From Anoplolepis gracilipes (taxonomy: Eukaryota; Arthropoda; Insecta; Hymenoptera; Formicidae), in assembly GCF_047496725.1 (NCBI RefSeq), contig NW_027328669.1, positions 970,001 through 1,034,000 on the forward strand: a stretch of 64,000 bases of DNA. The letters run 5' to 3'. Position 1 is the stretch's first letter. Every line of letters starts with the position of its first letter. The notes below the pieces were generated by a model. It did not search any database and was not told the DNA's origin. It worked only from the letters and a program-made list of their open reading frames with translations. Both the position numbers and the translations under genes were made by a program. Shown here in pieces: positions 41,590 through 52,689 of the stretch.

Positions 41590-42000
41590 TAGTGAATGGG
41601 TTAGGAGCGGCTATCGAACGGTTATCGAACAGCTACGAAGGATTATCGAACCGCTACGAAGAATTACCGAACTGCTATCTAACTACAATGAGTGGCAGTG
41701 GTAGTGAACGATCTAGCAGCAGCAGCAGCAACAACAGCCTCGAACGAGGCTATGAGCATCTCAAGGAGGGCTGCGAACGAAGCTACAAACACGTTCTTCA
41801 CGGCTACACTCAAGGTTACAAACAACTCAAGAACTCCTACGATCGTTCGAAAGACGTCTGTGAACGAGGTCAAAAGCGGCTACGAACGAGTCAAAAACGA
41901 CTGTGAAAAAGGTTGCAAACGGGTCAAGAACGATTTTTAAATAGGTGAAGGACGGCGGTGAACAACGCAAGAACGGATTAAGAACGGGTCAGAAAACGTG
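41590..42000 (+). repeat. Minisatellite of ~15-18-bp CGAACGGCTACGAA units
   Basis: About 20 diverged units of AACGGCTACGAACGG type, interrupted by a (CAG)n-like AGCAGCAGCAGCAAC run at 41715. A 104-codon frame (41592-41906) reads as YEGLSNRYEEL repeats and then KEGCERSYKHV. It could be a repetitive tail of the fibre-like gene, or merely an open repeat. Confidence 0.6.
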
Positions 42001-42057
42001 AAAAAACATAGAAAAAACGGAACTTAAAGAACGGTTATTAAAGGACGATAAACGCAA

Positions 42058-43042
42058 ATGAGTGATAAAAAAGCAAACAACAAACCATCGAGAAAAACTG
42101 ACAAAACAAAGAATCAACATAGTTTGGAGAGACGGCAGATGGTAAACGAACTGCACGCGCCAGCGAGAAAAAATTTTCCCCAAAGACACGTCATAGTGCG
42201 GGGATACGATGATCTGTGGCAAGCCGACATCGTCGAGATGCGTCCGTATGCTCGAGTCAACAAGGGATACAATTACATACTCACTGTTATCGATGTGTTG
42301 AGCAAGTATGCGTGGGTCGTACCGCTCAAGAGTAAAGGTGGAAGCGAGACGGCCGATGCGATTGCAGAGATAATTCGAGACGATGCGAGATGCCCGAAAA
42401 ATTTTCAAACCGATCAAAGAAAAGAATTTTACAATGCAAATATACAAAATCTCATGAAGAAACACAATATTAATCATTATTCGACATATTCGTCATGAAA
42501 GCCTCGATCGTGGAACGCTTCAATCGTACTTTGAAGAATAAAATGTGGAAAATGTTTACGCTCAATGGAAACTACAAGTGGATCGACGAACTATCGAGAC
42601 TCGTTGAAGAGTACAACACGCAAAAACATCGCGCTATCGGTATGAAACCTGTCGATGTTACTCCAGCCGTCGCGGAGAAACTTTTAAATACGGTGTACAG
42701 CAACGTAAAGATTGCGGCGCCGGCGAAATTTAAAATAGGCGATTCGGTGCGCGTGAGTAAATTCAAGACTTTATTCGAAAAAGGCTACACACCAAATTGG
42801 ACCACCGAAGTGTTTGAAATTGTTAAGATACAGAAAACTAATCTCGTGACATATATATTAAAAGATTCGCGCGGAAACCCGTCGCCGGTGGATTTTACGA
42901 ATACGAACTACAACGCGTTGCTAATCCCGATATATATTTTGTGGTAAAGATATTGAGGAAGAGGGGGGATGAAGTTTTTGTGAAATGGTTGGGATTCGAT
43001 AGTTCACGGAATTCTTGGATACATAAAAATAATGTATTGTAA
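42058..43042 (+). pseudogene. INT: Polinton integrase with chromodomain (frameshifted)
   Basis: Retrovirus-like integrase that would insert the element and make the 6-bp duplication. The core starts in GYDDLWQADIVEMRPYARVN (Asp57), with the second Asp in FQTDQRKEF (Asp119; the usual Gly is Arg here). After a frame change near 42493 the Glu is in SIVERFNRTLKNKMW. A GPY/F-like module FEKGYTPNWTTEVFEIVKI follows. After a second frame change near 42930 a chromodomain, VFVKWLGFDSSRNSWIHKNN, ends at 43042. Total about 325 codons. The gene faces the polymerase gene tail to tail. Confidence 0.9.
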
Positions 43043-43123
43043 AAATATAACAAATATTATATAAAGTTTACATATATATAAATATATATAATATTCAAAT
43101 ATATACACTTTTTTCTTTTTACA

Positions 43124-46100
43124 ACGGTATTCTGTAATGCCCCCATGGTAGCGTATCGATACTTTTATCATATACCGTTTATCAACATGCGTACTTAGAG
43201 CAATTTTTTTCTGCCACATGGTATATACTTTATGCATTTTTGATCTTATAGTCGATTGCTGTCGCGTCATTTCAATTCCTTTGTTCAAACACTGCATGTA
43301 ATCGTCAAATGTTCGTTTTCGCGACGCTATTCTTGACACCTTTTACCTTTTTCGTATTCTTTTTACCATCTACTTTTAGCGCATACATTTTTGCTCTAAG
43401 CCCGACAAATTCTGTCATTATCATACCGTTGTTTTCATCCTTCATCAGACCCGATACCTTTCTATTCACGAGCGGTATACCGTACGCATTGTCTATCGCA
43501 TAGTCGCTCGTGTCGAACTTGCCGATGTCGCGCTTCATATTCTCGTATACGTCTTTGCACTCAATGTGATATATGAGACTATCCGTGTCGGTGTACATGA
43601 CTTTACATTTTTCTTTATACATTGGAATCATTTAATCGTGATGAAATTCGTACAAACACATCTTGGATACATCAAGTATACACATAGCTACATAGATTGG
43701 TTTGTAAAACTTCACCTCGAGTCTACGCAATTCTACAGCGATTAAATTTTCCGAAAAAGCGCTCCTGCTATGAAAATTTGGTTTCGCGATCATTGCCTCT
43801 GCGCCGTACCTATCGTCCCATTTTGTTATAAGTTTAATATCTACGCGATTACGCACATTTTCCATCGTTTTGCCGAAAACTGCATTATTCATTAATTTGT
43901 ATAAATTCTTTTCAAAATCATTTTTCGCCATTGTTCTAAATTGCGTGTTTAATTCAATATATGTACGTAACCATGGAGATTGCGCGAATTGTAATATGCG
44001 ATGAATTTTTGTAACGCGAAGACCGTGTCGCATACATTGCTGCAGATTGCGGTAGAGTATTACGTATCGTTTCTTATCGTATAAGGTTGCGAGCGACTTG
44101 TTCTCTCTCTTGCCGGGTGGCTTGTCACACGTCAGACAAAACGGTAAGTCAGTATGCGCGTCGTGAAGATGTTGCGGGTACTCGAGATCGACTTCGAGGA
44201 TATAGCCTGTAGGCGAATCGGACGCGATCAATGATAGATCAAAATTGCATACATTGTCGACCCATTGAAAACTAGCGTAAGGCAAAGGTTGACACATTGC
44301 CCATCCGTATAAATTATTTACATCGAAATACATTAGATACGATGACGGTTTCAATGGGTCGTATGACTGCATGTACTTGTTATTAGCATGCGCGTATCTG
44401 TTGGAACATTGACTCAAACCACCGCGTATACCTCGTTCTATAAACATTACCATATCGATGTCAGTGAGCAATTCAAACTTAATATTTGTATGCTTCAACA
44501 TGGCATCCCACGTGTATCCGGGCAGAGTATAGTAATGCGCAGGGTCGAGCCCGTAACTCTTGATACAATTGTCACGAAAATTTTCAAAAACATCGGCTAA
44601 TAACAAGACATCGATTTTTAAATATAGATCGCTATATTCGCCTAGCGTTCTAATGGAGAATCGGTTCCAAACAGTCTCAGCGTGCGCGTAATCGCTCTCG
44701 GATACTGTGTCATCGGTCAAGGAACTGTAAAATAATTCGCGCGGAGGTAAACATGTATCGTGCAATTTATCTACACAATCGATATATTCGTACGGAAAGA
44801 CACCTTTTCGCGTTAACAGATCAAAGTCTTCTACCCGCAAATTTTGATATTCAGATTGTAAAATTTTTAATTTATCTTTACTGAGAAAAGATGCTAATTT
44901 GTTGAGACTTGTTGTGAGAAATTTAAAAAAATCGATGAAACGTAATTTAATGTGATTTCGTGATATGTCTTCCGTAAGTTTAACATCTTTCGTAAATGAA
45001 ATGTATTTTTCTTTAGTTATTGGAAGTAGATCAATTCTTCCTTCGAACGCTGTGGCTATTTCCTCGATTATAAAATGTGAATCGTAACCGGATAAATTGT
45101 GGAAAATAATTGGAATATAAAAGGATTCCTTATAATTTAGATTGCAATTTGAATGCGCGGGACCTCTGTACCGTCCAGTGAGGTGGCAATGATCGTGTAC
45201 GCGCGTATCGTCTTCCACGAATGGTTTCTCACATATATGACATTGAGTAGCGCTGTTAAACTTTTCCAATTCTTCACGCGTCAAATTTATCATGGGAAGA
45301 TTTGTAGATAAAATTGTTTTCACGCGCGTTGCTAAATTTTTTAATTCTTCAGCAAACCATGCGACGCAGTTGGCTTCGCGACAAGAATGATACGCGGACA
45401 ACGAATTATCGTACGAGCAATGTACATAATAAGCGATACTAAACACTTGATGATGCTGGTATAGATTTTTTTCTGCTTCTTATTTGTCCGTCTTTCTCAA
45501 AACACATTCCAGGTCGGCATACACGACGAAAGGAACCTGCTCCTTCCTGTTATAGTTGTTAAAAGCGAGCCACTTATCTTTATCGCTCGGTAATCGAATA
45601 GCACAGTCATTCATCTTCCCGCAGTCTACAGTATGTGACTGTAGTTTCTCATTCGAATAAGAATAATGTAGACATCTATAAAATAGAAATAATAATTATA
45701 TATATTTTAACATCTATAAAAAATAGAAATAATAATTATATATTTATTTTGAAGAAAAATCAATAATATTAAATATACATACCGATCGCAGATATATTTT
45801 TGTCCATTGTGTTTATTGAGTTGCGAACTCACGAGCCGGGATAAATTTTTGATCCACGCGAAATGTCCGATATCTTGCGCATCTTGAATGTAGAGCAAAT
45901 TGGCGTGCTTGTCCCTCTTTTGCTCCGAAAGACGAATAGGAACAATATTTTCTTTTTCGATGGTATACACATTGATTGAAATATTGTTGTTAATTTCAAA
46001 TTTTTTAATTTGATTAAGAGTGACTGGAAATTCAATGTCTCGAAGATTTAGCACATCTGTATAACGCGGGTACGATAATTCTCGTTCAACGCTTCTTTCA

Positions 46101-46790
46101 GCGGGATACATAGCAGCAGTTATTGCCCATGCAAAACATGCATCGTCTTTGGATCGCACGTTAACTTACCGCTCGCTTCATCATTATCTTTCGCGGTAAT
46201 ATAATATGACATCCCACACACATAGGATTATATTTATTTATATTTACAGTCAAATTAAGTATACGCGATAATGCCCACCCACTATCATGTTTTTGAAATT
46301 CTTCGAGAGATGCTAAAGTGGGCTCGATAACACGTTGCTCGTACCATTCGCGTAAATCAGATGTACGAAATAGTTCACAGTTTTTTGTACTTACACTTTT
46401 ATTGTCGTGCTTTCCACCCGCCACAAACTCACCGTTAAACACAGTATTCACTTTCACACTGCAGTGTGTTTCGATAGCGTCTCGCACATGTTCGAGCACG
46501 ATATCACTTGCGTCTTCGAGAAACTGGCGAGGTTCGAAATTATTGATATTGATTATCGCACCAGTCGATATACGGTTCTCGAACGCTGTATCAATTTCTC
46601 GCCAAAATAGTGCAGCTTGATGCGCGCTGTGTCTGACACCCGCATGTACGAAACGTTTGCGCAACGCATTTTTCAGTTCTTCGAGTCGCGCGATCTTTGC
46701 GATCAACAATTGTCGATATCCGATCAATATTCGCGGTCGTTTAATTCGACTCTGCTTTTCCAATGACTTGATATAATCATCGCATCGCAC
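43124..46790 (-). pseudogene. PolB: Protein-primed DNA polymerase B (intron, frameshifts, two stops)
   Basis: Replicates the element from a protein primer. From 46790 the N-terminal region reads FVHAGVRHSAHQAALFWREI and NFEPRQFLEDASDIVLEHVR. After a frame change at 46160 it runs on to CDR at 45783, then a 107-nt intron, then CLHYSYSNEK. A zinc module CHICEKPF...VHDHCH...CNLNY (endonuclease-VII-like) is followed by the exonuclease motifs HNLSGYDSHF and YLKIDVLLLADVF. Polymerase motif A is FDVNNLYGWAM, B is KLMNNAVFGK and C is YTDTDSLIY near 43590. Stops: TAA near 45480 and TAA at 43632. Frame changes near 43330 and 43170. About 1190 codons in all, normal for Polintons. Confidence 0.92.
45676..45782 (-). 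other. Intron in the polymerase gene
   Basis: 107 nt, donor CG-GTATGT and acceptor TTTTATAG-A, AT-rich. Removing it keeps the frame (CDR followed by CLHYS, which completes a Cys pair). It contains a ~40-bp tandem repeat of AAATAGAAATAATAATTAT. Confidence 0.8.
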
Positions 46791-47029
46791 CTCTCACGCA
46801 AAGTACTCCTTCACTGAATTTATCAAGGTGGATTGATGCGTTAAAACCTGCTCCATTTTTTTTTACATATAAGGTACACTCGTGCAAGCTTCGACAATAA
46901 TGGCGAGATGTGACTCTCTGTTCTGATTTATATCTAATCGTTATATTCTTTTCACGTTGCGAAAACGTTATTCTTTCGTGTAAACATCCGTCATTTCTAT
47001 AATATCACGTCTCTTTATCTCACACATAT
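46791..47029. other. Upstream region of PolB
   Basis: No gene visible. TACATATAAGGTACACTC at 46865 and nearby sequence may contain the polymerase promoter; not certain. GAAAACGTTATTCTTTCGTG at 46960 is related to the 34-bp repeat at 47127. Confidence 0.4.
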
Positions 47030-47126
47030 TTCGTGGTAATGTAATATAATATGACATCCTGTATGCATAGGATTATATTTATTATTTATAATCAAATTAA
47101 ATATATATGATAATGCCCACCCACTA
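47030..47126 (-). pseudogene. Duplicated scrap of the PolB N-terminal region
   Basis: DNA and protein match 46193-46297: SGWALSYIFNLIINNKYNPM and GCHIILHYHE versus SGWALSRILNLTVNINKYNP and GCHIILPRK. An old partial tandem duplication, about 800 bp away, with no function expected. Confidence 0.8.
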
Positions 47127-47200
47127 TGCGAAACGTTATTCTTTAGCGCAAACATTCGTACTGTCGACGCGTTATTCTTTAGCGCAAACATCCGTACTGT
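47127..47200. repeat. 34-bp tandem repeat
   Basis: CGTTATTCTTTAGCGCAAAC followed by ATYCGTACTGTCGA occurs twice in a row, with a diverged relative near 46960. Confidence 0.85.
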
Positions 47201-47510
47201 CGACGTTCTGTTTATGTTATCATTTAGCCAAAATTTTATCTCACGCTTTGCCGTATACATTTGTAACCGAATATTTCAATCGTCGTATACATTTGAATCG
47301 ATTTCATCATACGGCAGCCACACATGGCGCTCGAGAAAGCACGTGGGGATGCGATTTTTAATAATTTTTAGCAGCCTTACATTGGCGCTTGCAAAATTAC
47401 GTCACAAATACTCCCCTCCTCATTACGTTTTGCGATATTACAAATTGATCGCAGTACTTTCAATAGTTTAGTATCGCATCAGTTGTCCGTGCATAAGGTT
47501 GTGCTAAAAA

Positions 47511-48281
47511 ATGTGCTCCACAGAAGAAACCAGCAAGATGAATTTTTACATTCCGATTGAGAACGGTGAAATTCAATCAAAGAAAATGTAAGTTTCAATT
47601 ATTTTCTAAATATTATTTCCTAAAAATTATTTTCTAAATATTATTTCCTAAAAATTATTTTCTAAATATTATTTTTTAATATATTTTAATATTTTATATA
47701 GCGTTTCATCTCGTCGTGCGGTTTGCATACTTGGGAGAAGGTATATCTTAACCCCGACATCTTACAAATATTTGGAGATTGGAATAAGCGTTGGAGCTAT
47801 GTTGTATGTCGAATTGATACTTGGTGACAACCGAGGTAATCGATTAGTATTGCCTATCGTACTCTGGCACTCATTGATGCAGAAACGTACAGACATTGAA
47901 CGACATGTACAATCGACTGAAAGTCAACCATTATGGATCTGTGATCTATCTATCCAAATGATTGCATTAAACGGATCGAGGATTATTAAATTAACATTAT
48001 CTAATAAGTCTTTGTATATGCAACCTCAAACATTATTACATTTATTCGATTTTGAAGATTGTATCGATCATATGCATTCATGGTTGTGTCAAAATACACA
48101 TTTCGTGAATGAAAAATTTAAACAATTTTGTAACGTTTTGCAACGTAACAATATTACTAATGTAAATGATGCTGTGAAAGCGATTCGCGAGAGTGACGCG
48201 TTCGATAGCGGATCACTCGTAGATTGCGAATTGTTGGCGTGTGCTATAAATGATATACTTTATGATACTTGTAACAAATAA
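47511..48281 (+). CDS. Spliced Polinton gene, unknown function
   Basis: Exon 1 runs 47511-47587 (MCSTEETSKMNFYIPIENGE). A 114-nt intron follows (47588-47701, donor AT-GTAAGT, acceptor TTATATAG), then exon 2 (47702-48281). Splicing restores a frame of about 219 codons, with SSRRAVCILGRRYILTPTSY, then GAMLYVELILGDNRGNRLVL, LWHSLMQKRTDIERHVQSTE and QTLLHLFDFEDCIDHMHSWL. The middle resembles in outline a PC4-like single-stranded-DNA-binding fold (strand-rich, then a helix), but this is weak. Open throughout. It diverges from the polymerase gene and may share its upstream region. Confidence 0.6.
47588..47701 (+). other. Intron of the 47.5-kb gene
   Basis: Consensus GTAAGT donor and TATAG acceptor, 114 nt. 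Contains three tandem ~28-bp units of ATTATTTTCTAAATATTATTTCCTAAAA type. Phase 2; without splicing the reading frame is stopped. Confidence 0.75.
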
Positions 48282-48586
48282 AAAATAAAAAATTATTATT
48301 AATGTTTCTCTTCACACTATTTTATTCTACGACTTTTCCTCCTTCTCCTCGCGCTCTCTTAGTCTCAGTCAAACAAAGACGTATACCTCTCATAGGATCA
48401 TATGCATAGTCTATTTAGAAAGAGATACTCTATTTAGAGAGAGATGAGATATGGGATCTCGTGTATATATTTGAGATAAATGCGCGTGGTTAGTTTTTTC
48501 TTATACGCTCTAAGAAGAAGCTTATTACGTGCTCGTGTCGCGAGGAAATCTATGAATTGTGCTCGTGTCGCGAGTAAATCTGTGTA
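48282..48586. other. Intergenic, no gene seen
   Basis: Contains AATAAAAAATAAAAAATTATT after the stop at 48281 (possible polyadenylation) and a duplicated GTGCTCGTGTCGCGAG at 48530 and 48559. Confidence 0.5.
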
Positions 48587-48979
48587 TTGCGCGTGTGTCT
48601 TCCAAATATGGATGAAAATAATGGTGATGATTACTTAATGATCATTTCCGATGAAGAAGACTCGGACATTGAAGTGCCGCTCTTAGAACTATCTAGTGAT
48701 GATGATGACAATGATGCCAATATTGGAAATATCGGTTTAGATGTTATTGAAAATAATGGTGATAATAATATGAACAATTCTGACGAAGAGGGTGATTTGG
48801 ACATTGAAGTACAACGCTTAGCGGACAGTGACTATGAGAGTGACGAAAGTGTTTTCGAGGAAAATATCTATCGTGATTTGGACTTACCGGAAATTAATTC
48901 GTATAATGAACAAGGATGTGCTGCATATATTTTTGTTATGCAACTGCAGATGGCACATACTTCTGCACATCATGTTTAA
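48587..48979 (+). CDS. Acidic protein, unknown function
   Basis: 130 codons, very Asp/Glu/Asn-rich: DENNGDDYLMIISDEEDSDI, LSSDDDDNDANIGN, LADSDYESDESVFEENIYRD. No hydrophobic core, so probably disordered. The end near 48930 changes character (AAYIFVMQLQMAHTSAHHV) and may be an intron or wrong frame, so the true C-terminus is uncertain. It could be the first exon of the gene whose last exon is at 49225-49436. Acidic proteins like this often bind capsid or core proteins, but nothing here shows it. Confidence 0.5.
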   Translation: MRVCLPNMDENNGDDYLMIISDEEDSDIEVPLLELSSDDDDNDANIGNIGLDVIENNGDNNMNNSDEEGDLDIEVQRLADSDYESDESVFEENIYRDLDLPEINSYNEQGCAAYIFVMQLQMAHTSAHHV

Positions 48980-49136
48980 TAAGAATGGCGTACCTATTTG
49001 ATGAGATTCGTGCTGTGCGGGAACATTCAATTAATATTTACGCTTTAATTCTCGGACTATTTTGTAGCGAGTGGATCGAACTCCATTATTTCAAATATTA
49101 CCTTGCAATATGTGTCCGATTTGTATGACTTAAGAC

Positions 49137-49436
49137 TTGTGTGAATACTACAAAAAACTATTATTATTGTGTAAGTGTCGCACATACACCGAGGACTTAT
49201 GTGTAAAAACCAAAAAAAACTATTATTGTTACGCATGGGTGCGTGACGATCTTTGGGGTGACACTCGCGAGAACCGGAGGTGTGAGAAGGTGACTCCTCA
49301 GTTTAACGAGGATCGTCTTTGTTTGCGGAAACTCTTTGGTGAGCTTCCGTATGAGGTGTGGGAGACAGAGGAACCGTGGCTCCCCGAAACTCTGCAGGAG
49401 GACTCCAGGTCGTCAGATGAGATAGACTCCGAATAG
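49137..49436 (+). CDS. Polinton gene ending in the right TIR
   Basis: The last 69 residues from YAWVRDDLWGDTRENRRCEK to the stop after SSDEIDSE lie in the right TIR and match the left-TIR gene. The N-terminal part (CEYYKKLLLLCKCRTYTED) is unlike the left gene and looks partly intronic. After the stop, a GTGAGTATTTATAA donor and a TTCTGTTACAG acceptor suggest a further untranslated exon in the TIR. Confidence 0.5.
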   Translation: MCEYYKKLLLLCKCRTYTEDLCVKTKKNYYCYAWVRDDLWGDTRENRRCEKVTPQFNEDRLCLRKLFGELPYEVWETEEPWLPETLQEDSRSSDEIDSE

Positions 49437-50669
49437 ATTGTGAGTATTTATAATTTTTATTATTTTAGAAAGTATTTTTAAAGTACTAATAAAAATGTTC
49501 ATTTCTGTTACAGACGCAGCTATGACGAGTTCCCCTGGCGCCTCGCCCCTACAGATTTTTAATTTTTTAAATTTTCTACTATATTTTTAATTCTTTTTTA
49601 TATTTTTATAATTAAACATATAACTATTTTAATTTTTTAAATTTTCTATTCTTTTTTAATTTTAAAACACACACACACACACTTTATATATATACACATA
49701 CACACTTTTTAAATAAAAATTTATGTTAAACTTATATATATTTATTACTTATCCACCTTCATCATCTATCCCATCCTTCTTCCTCTGTATTAAATATAAT
49801 TAGATAATAAGATAACATTTAATATTATAAAAAAATTAACATACAAAAATTATCTTTTTCTCGCGTACGCCTTAGCCTCTGTCTTATCGCGCCTCCGCTA
49901 TCCTCCTTTCTCTCTATTCTTTCTCTCGCACCCCATATCATGCTCTCCTCGCTATCCTTCTTCCTCTCTATTCTTTTCTCTGGCACCCATATCTCCTTTT
50001 CTTACCATCATGCTCTCCTTTTCTTACCATCATGCTCTCCTTTTCCTATCATCATGCACTCCCTTGTCATACACATACAGCGCTTTCCTTCTCACACTAC
50101 GTCATACTCTCCTTCTCCTACGCTACGCTATATAGAACGCCTATAGCATCGTTTCCTTCTAACGCGTTGCGAACGCCTGTAACACCGTCTCCCTCTAACG
50201 CGTTACGAACGTTTATCGCACCGTCTCCCTCTACCGCGTTGCGAACGTCTATAGCACCTTCTCCCTCTACCGCGTTGCGAACGTCTATCGCACCGTCTCC
50301 CTCTACCACGTTGCGAACGTCTATCGCACCGTCGCCCTCTAATGCGTTGCGAACGTAATTATTTATTGCAAATATACATTATGGATAAACAGAGTGGGGT
50401 GATTATTTTATCTATAACAGTTGACATTCCTCTCTCTCACCATCTGACCTCCGCAGTCAGTCGGAGAGGACACTTCCTCTACGTGCGGAACCATATGTAT
50501 GCCCCCCTCAATCAGGGGGTTTTTTGGTACCACCCTCGCCCCTTAATCTGGGGGGACATTTGATACCCCCCCCCGTCAGTACGAGGGGCGAGGTACCACG
50601 CCTCGTCCCCCTCCCGCTTACCTCACTCCCCTCAGATCTCAGGATTAGAACTCTCTTATTATATCTACT
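49230..50669. repeat. Polinton right terminal inverted repeat
   Basis: Inverted copy of 32587-34077; small differences are minisatellite copy number, a shorter GT run and point changes. Ends ...TCTTATTATATCTACT. Confidence 0.93.
50125..50357. repeat. 36-bp minisatellite in right TIR
   Basis: About 6.5 units of the same 36-bp repeat in complement (CTCCCTCTACCGCGTTGCGA). The order of unit variants is not identical to the left TIR. Confidence 0.92.
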
Positions 50670-50675
50670 TATAGT
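50670..50675. repeat. Polinton target-site duplication TATAGT, right
   Basis: Second TATAGT, after which PLE-B sequence resumes with GCCTCTTTTTTGG. Confidence 0.95.
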
Positions 50676-52630
50676 GCCTCTTTTTTGGTTGTTAGGATGT
50701 TGGGAATAGAAATTGAGATATCTACCCGAGAACGTGTTCTTATGGTACCAGTCAAATATTAGATGGTTATTAGTTAAAATGAGTGTGAGGTCTAAAAAGT
50801 TGATCTTGTTGTGGTCATTTTTTTCCACTGTGAACTGTACTCTGTTATGGAAAGAATTAAAAATTGTCAATGTCTGGTCAATAAATTTTGGAGGTACCGA
50901 TATTAATATGTCGTCTACGTATCTAAAGTAAATGGGAGGGGTAAAATTCAATAACGTCAATGCTTTCTCCTCTATGTCTTGTAAGACTATGTCGGCGATG
51001 ATCGGAGAGAGGGGGAAGCCCATTGGTGTGCCAAAAGTTTGTTGGTAAAATTTGTTATTGAAAACAAAGTATGTAGAATTTAAGACTAAGTTTATTGCTG
51101 TTAAAAATTCTGGTTCCGGGATGTTGCAATTATTTGTGATATATTGCCATCTCTTTGATATGCTTTCTACTGCTAAATTGATCGGGATGTTAGTGAGATT
51201 ACATCTAGCGAAAACAACTCATAATTATTATCAATATGTAAATTAGATAATTTGTTGACTAAATCGAAACTATTTGCAATATGACTATTCGGTTTCGGGA
51301 AGCTGTCGTACATGATTTTCTGTAACCAACTGGCTAAGTTGTATAATGGGTTTGATAGATGATACAATCAACCTGTAAGGGATGTTAATCTTATGGATTT
51401 TGGGTAACCCATATGCTCGCGGTAAATTACCTTCACTGAAGGACATTTTACGATATGCAATGATCGAGATGTATTCTTGTTTTTTCCACCGTTTGAGTAT
51501 GTCATTGAGGCTTGAGATTAGTTTATTAATAGGGTTTTTATTTAATAAAATATAGGTCTCTTTATCTGACAATAAATTTTCCATTATTTGGATGTATTTG
51601 TCTTTATCCAAAGCAATAGTAACATTACCTTTATCCGCTCTGATAAGGATAAGATTCGAGTTTCCTTTTAAGAAGTTGTTAGTAGTTAATTGTAAGTTGA
51701 TTAGTTTTTTAGTGGTTTCATTTTGTGGAAAGGATGATGTGGAAAGGGATTTAATGATGGTTTGTGTTCGACTTCTCAACAATGTCCTTTTTTCGGCAGG
51801 AACTTTTTTTAGACTGTTTTCGAAATTTTTGATAAAATCGGTAGTTATCTTAGATCTAGAGGTGAAAGGTACGCTGAAATTATCGCCTAATTGTAGAAAG
51901 CCTTGTATCTCTTTAGGAAAGTGTGGGGGATAAATTTATAAACCAATTGTCTTTGAGGTCAAATATGTTGTTCTGATGTAGATTGTCAAATTTTGGTTAC
52001 GATTTCAATTTTTGTGTCGATTTTATCGTCAAAAAAAGGAAGTTTTTTTAAAGAGTAAAAAGCATTGACAGATTGGTCATAAGTTGATTTTTGTCGGTGT
52101 GTTGACATATTATGTAGATAAAAATATCGAATAGGTTGGGTAGTTAATTTTTGTTCTTTTTGTTGTTTATTTATTAGATAATCGAATTTTTTGTTAAGTC
52201 TGGATCGTTCTCTAATGAAATAAGAGTATAGAGGTCGACTTTGAGATGTAAAAAATAGGTTATAGACTGATATCGGTGTGTGTAATTGGATTAAGTGTGT
52301 AATCTCAAACATTTTCCTGTGTGCCAGCCTAACAGAGTCGTATAAATCTTTGATTTCTAAGCGTATCACCTTCATGAGGAAATTCTTTCTAAAATGTGTA
52401 AAGATGTTATGGGATTTATGGTTAAGAAAAGTTATGTTGTTGTTTTTTATTAAATTATGGCAATGCAGCGGAAGTATGTTATAGTTCATGCATTTGTGTA
52501 GAAAATTGATTTTTAGCTTGTAAAGAATAATTCGCTTACAGAGTTTAATCCACGACTTTAAATAATCTACCGCTATGGGTCCATATAAAAAGTTGACTCT
52601 GTCAAAGTATGAAGAGTGAGAGGTACGCAT
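50676..52630 (-). pseudogene. PLE-B copy 1: N-terminal region and reverse transcriptase
   Basis: Frames on the minus strand in order: MRTSHSSYFDRVNFLYGP (52630) with helical N-terminal sequence, and SNLILIRADKGNVTIALDKD at about 51640. These are followed by LPRAYGLPKIHKINIPYRLI, then a damaged palm start near 51230, then GFPLSPIIADIVLQDIEEKA and the catalytic YFRYVDDILISVPP near 50930. NKINFLDLTLILTNNHLIFD follows before the Polinton. Penelope RTs lack LTR-type protease and integrase; their endonuclease is the GIY-YIG domain (here at 31940-32240). Several frame changes; inactive. Confidence 0.86.
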
Positions 52631-52670
52631 TTTTTCGCCGGCGTTAAAATAATAAGATTATAGAAAGAGC
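50676..52670 (-). mobile_element. Penelope-like element B copy 1, 5' part
   Basis: Continues the copy cut by the Polinton. It starts near 52670, directly after the 3' tail of another PLE-B piece (52690-53763), giving a tandem head-to-tail order typical for Penelope elements. Confidence 0.9.
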
Positions 52671-52689
52671 CCCGAATTATTAAATATAA

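Larger units (their letters stand above)
32587..50669. mobile_element. Polinton/Maverick element, 18.1 kb, inserted in PLE-B
   Basis: Both termini read AGTARATATAATAAGAGAG inward, the AGT start typical of Polintons. Inverted repeats of about 1.49 and 1.44 kb bound the element, and a 6-bp duplication TATAGT flanks it. It encodes protein-primed DNA polymerase B, chromodomain integrase, packaging ATPase, protease, major and minor capsid proteins and several conserved unknown proteins. It would replicate with a protein primer and integrate through the retrovirus-like integrase, and is expected to be able to form virions. Frameshifts and stops in at least five genes make this copy defective. Confidence 0.97.

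Noticed and set aside
41592..41906. Clear independent repeat-protein gene
   Set aside because: The frame follows a short DNA minisatellite and lacks conserved non-repeat sequence; kept only as a repeat.
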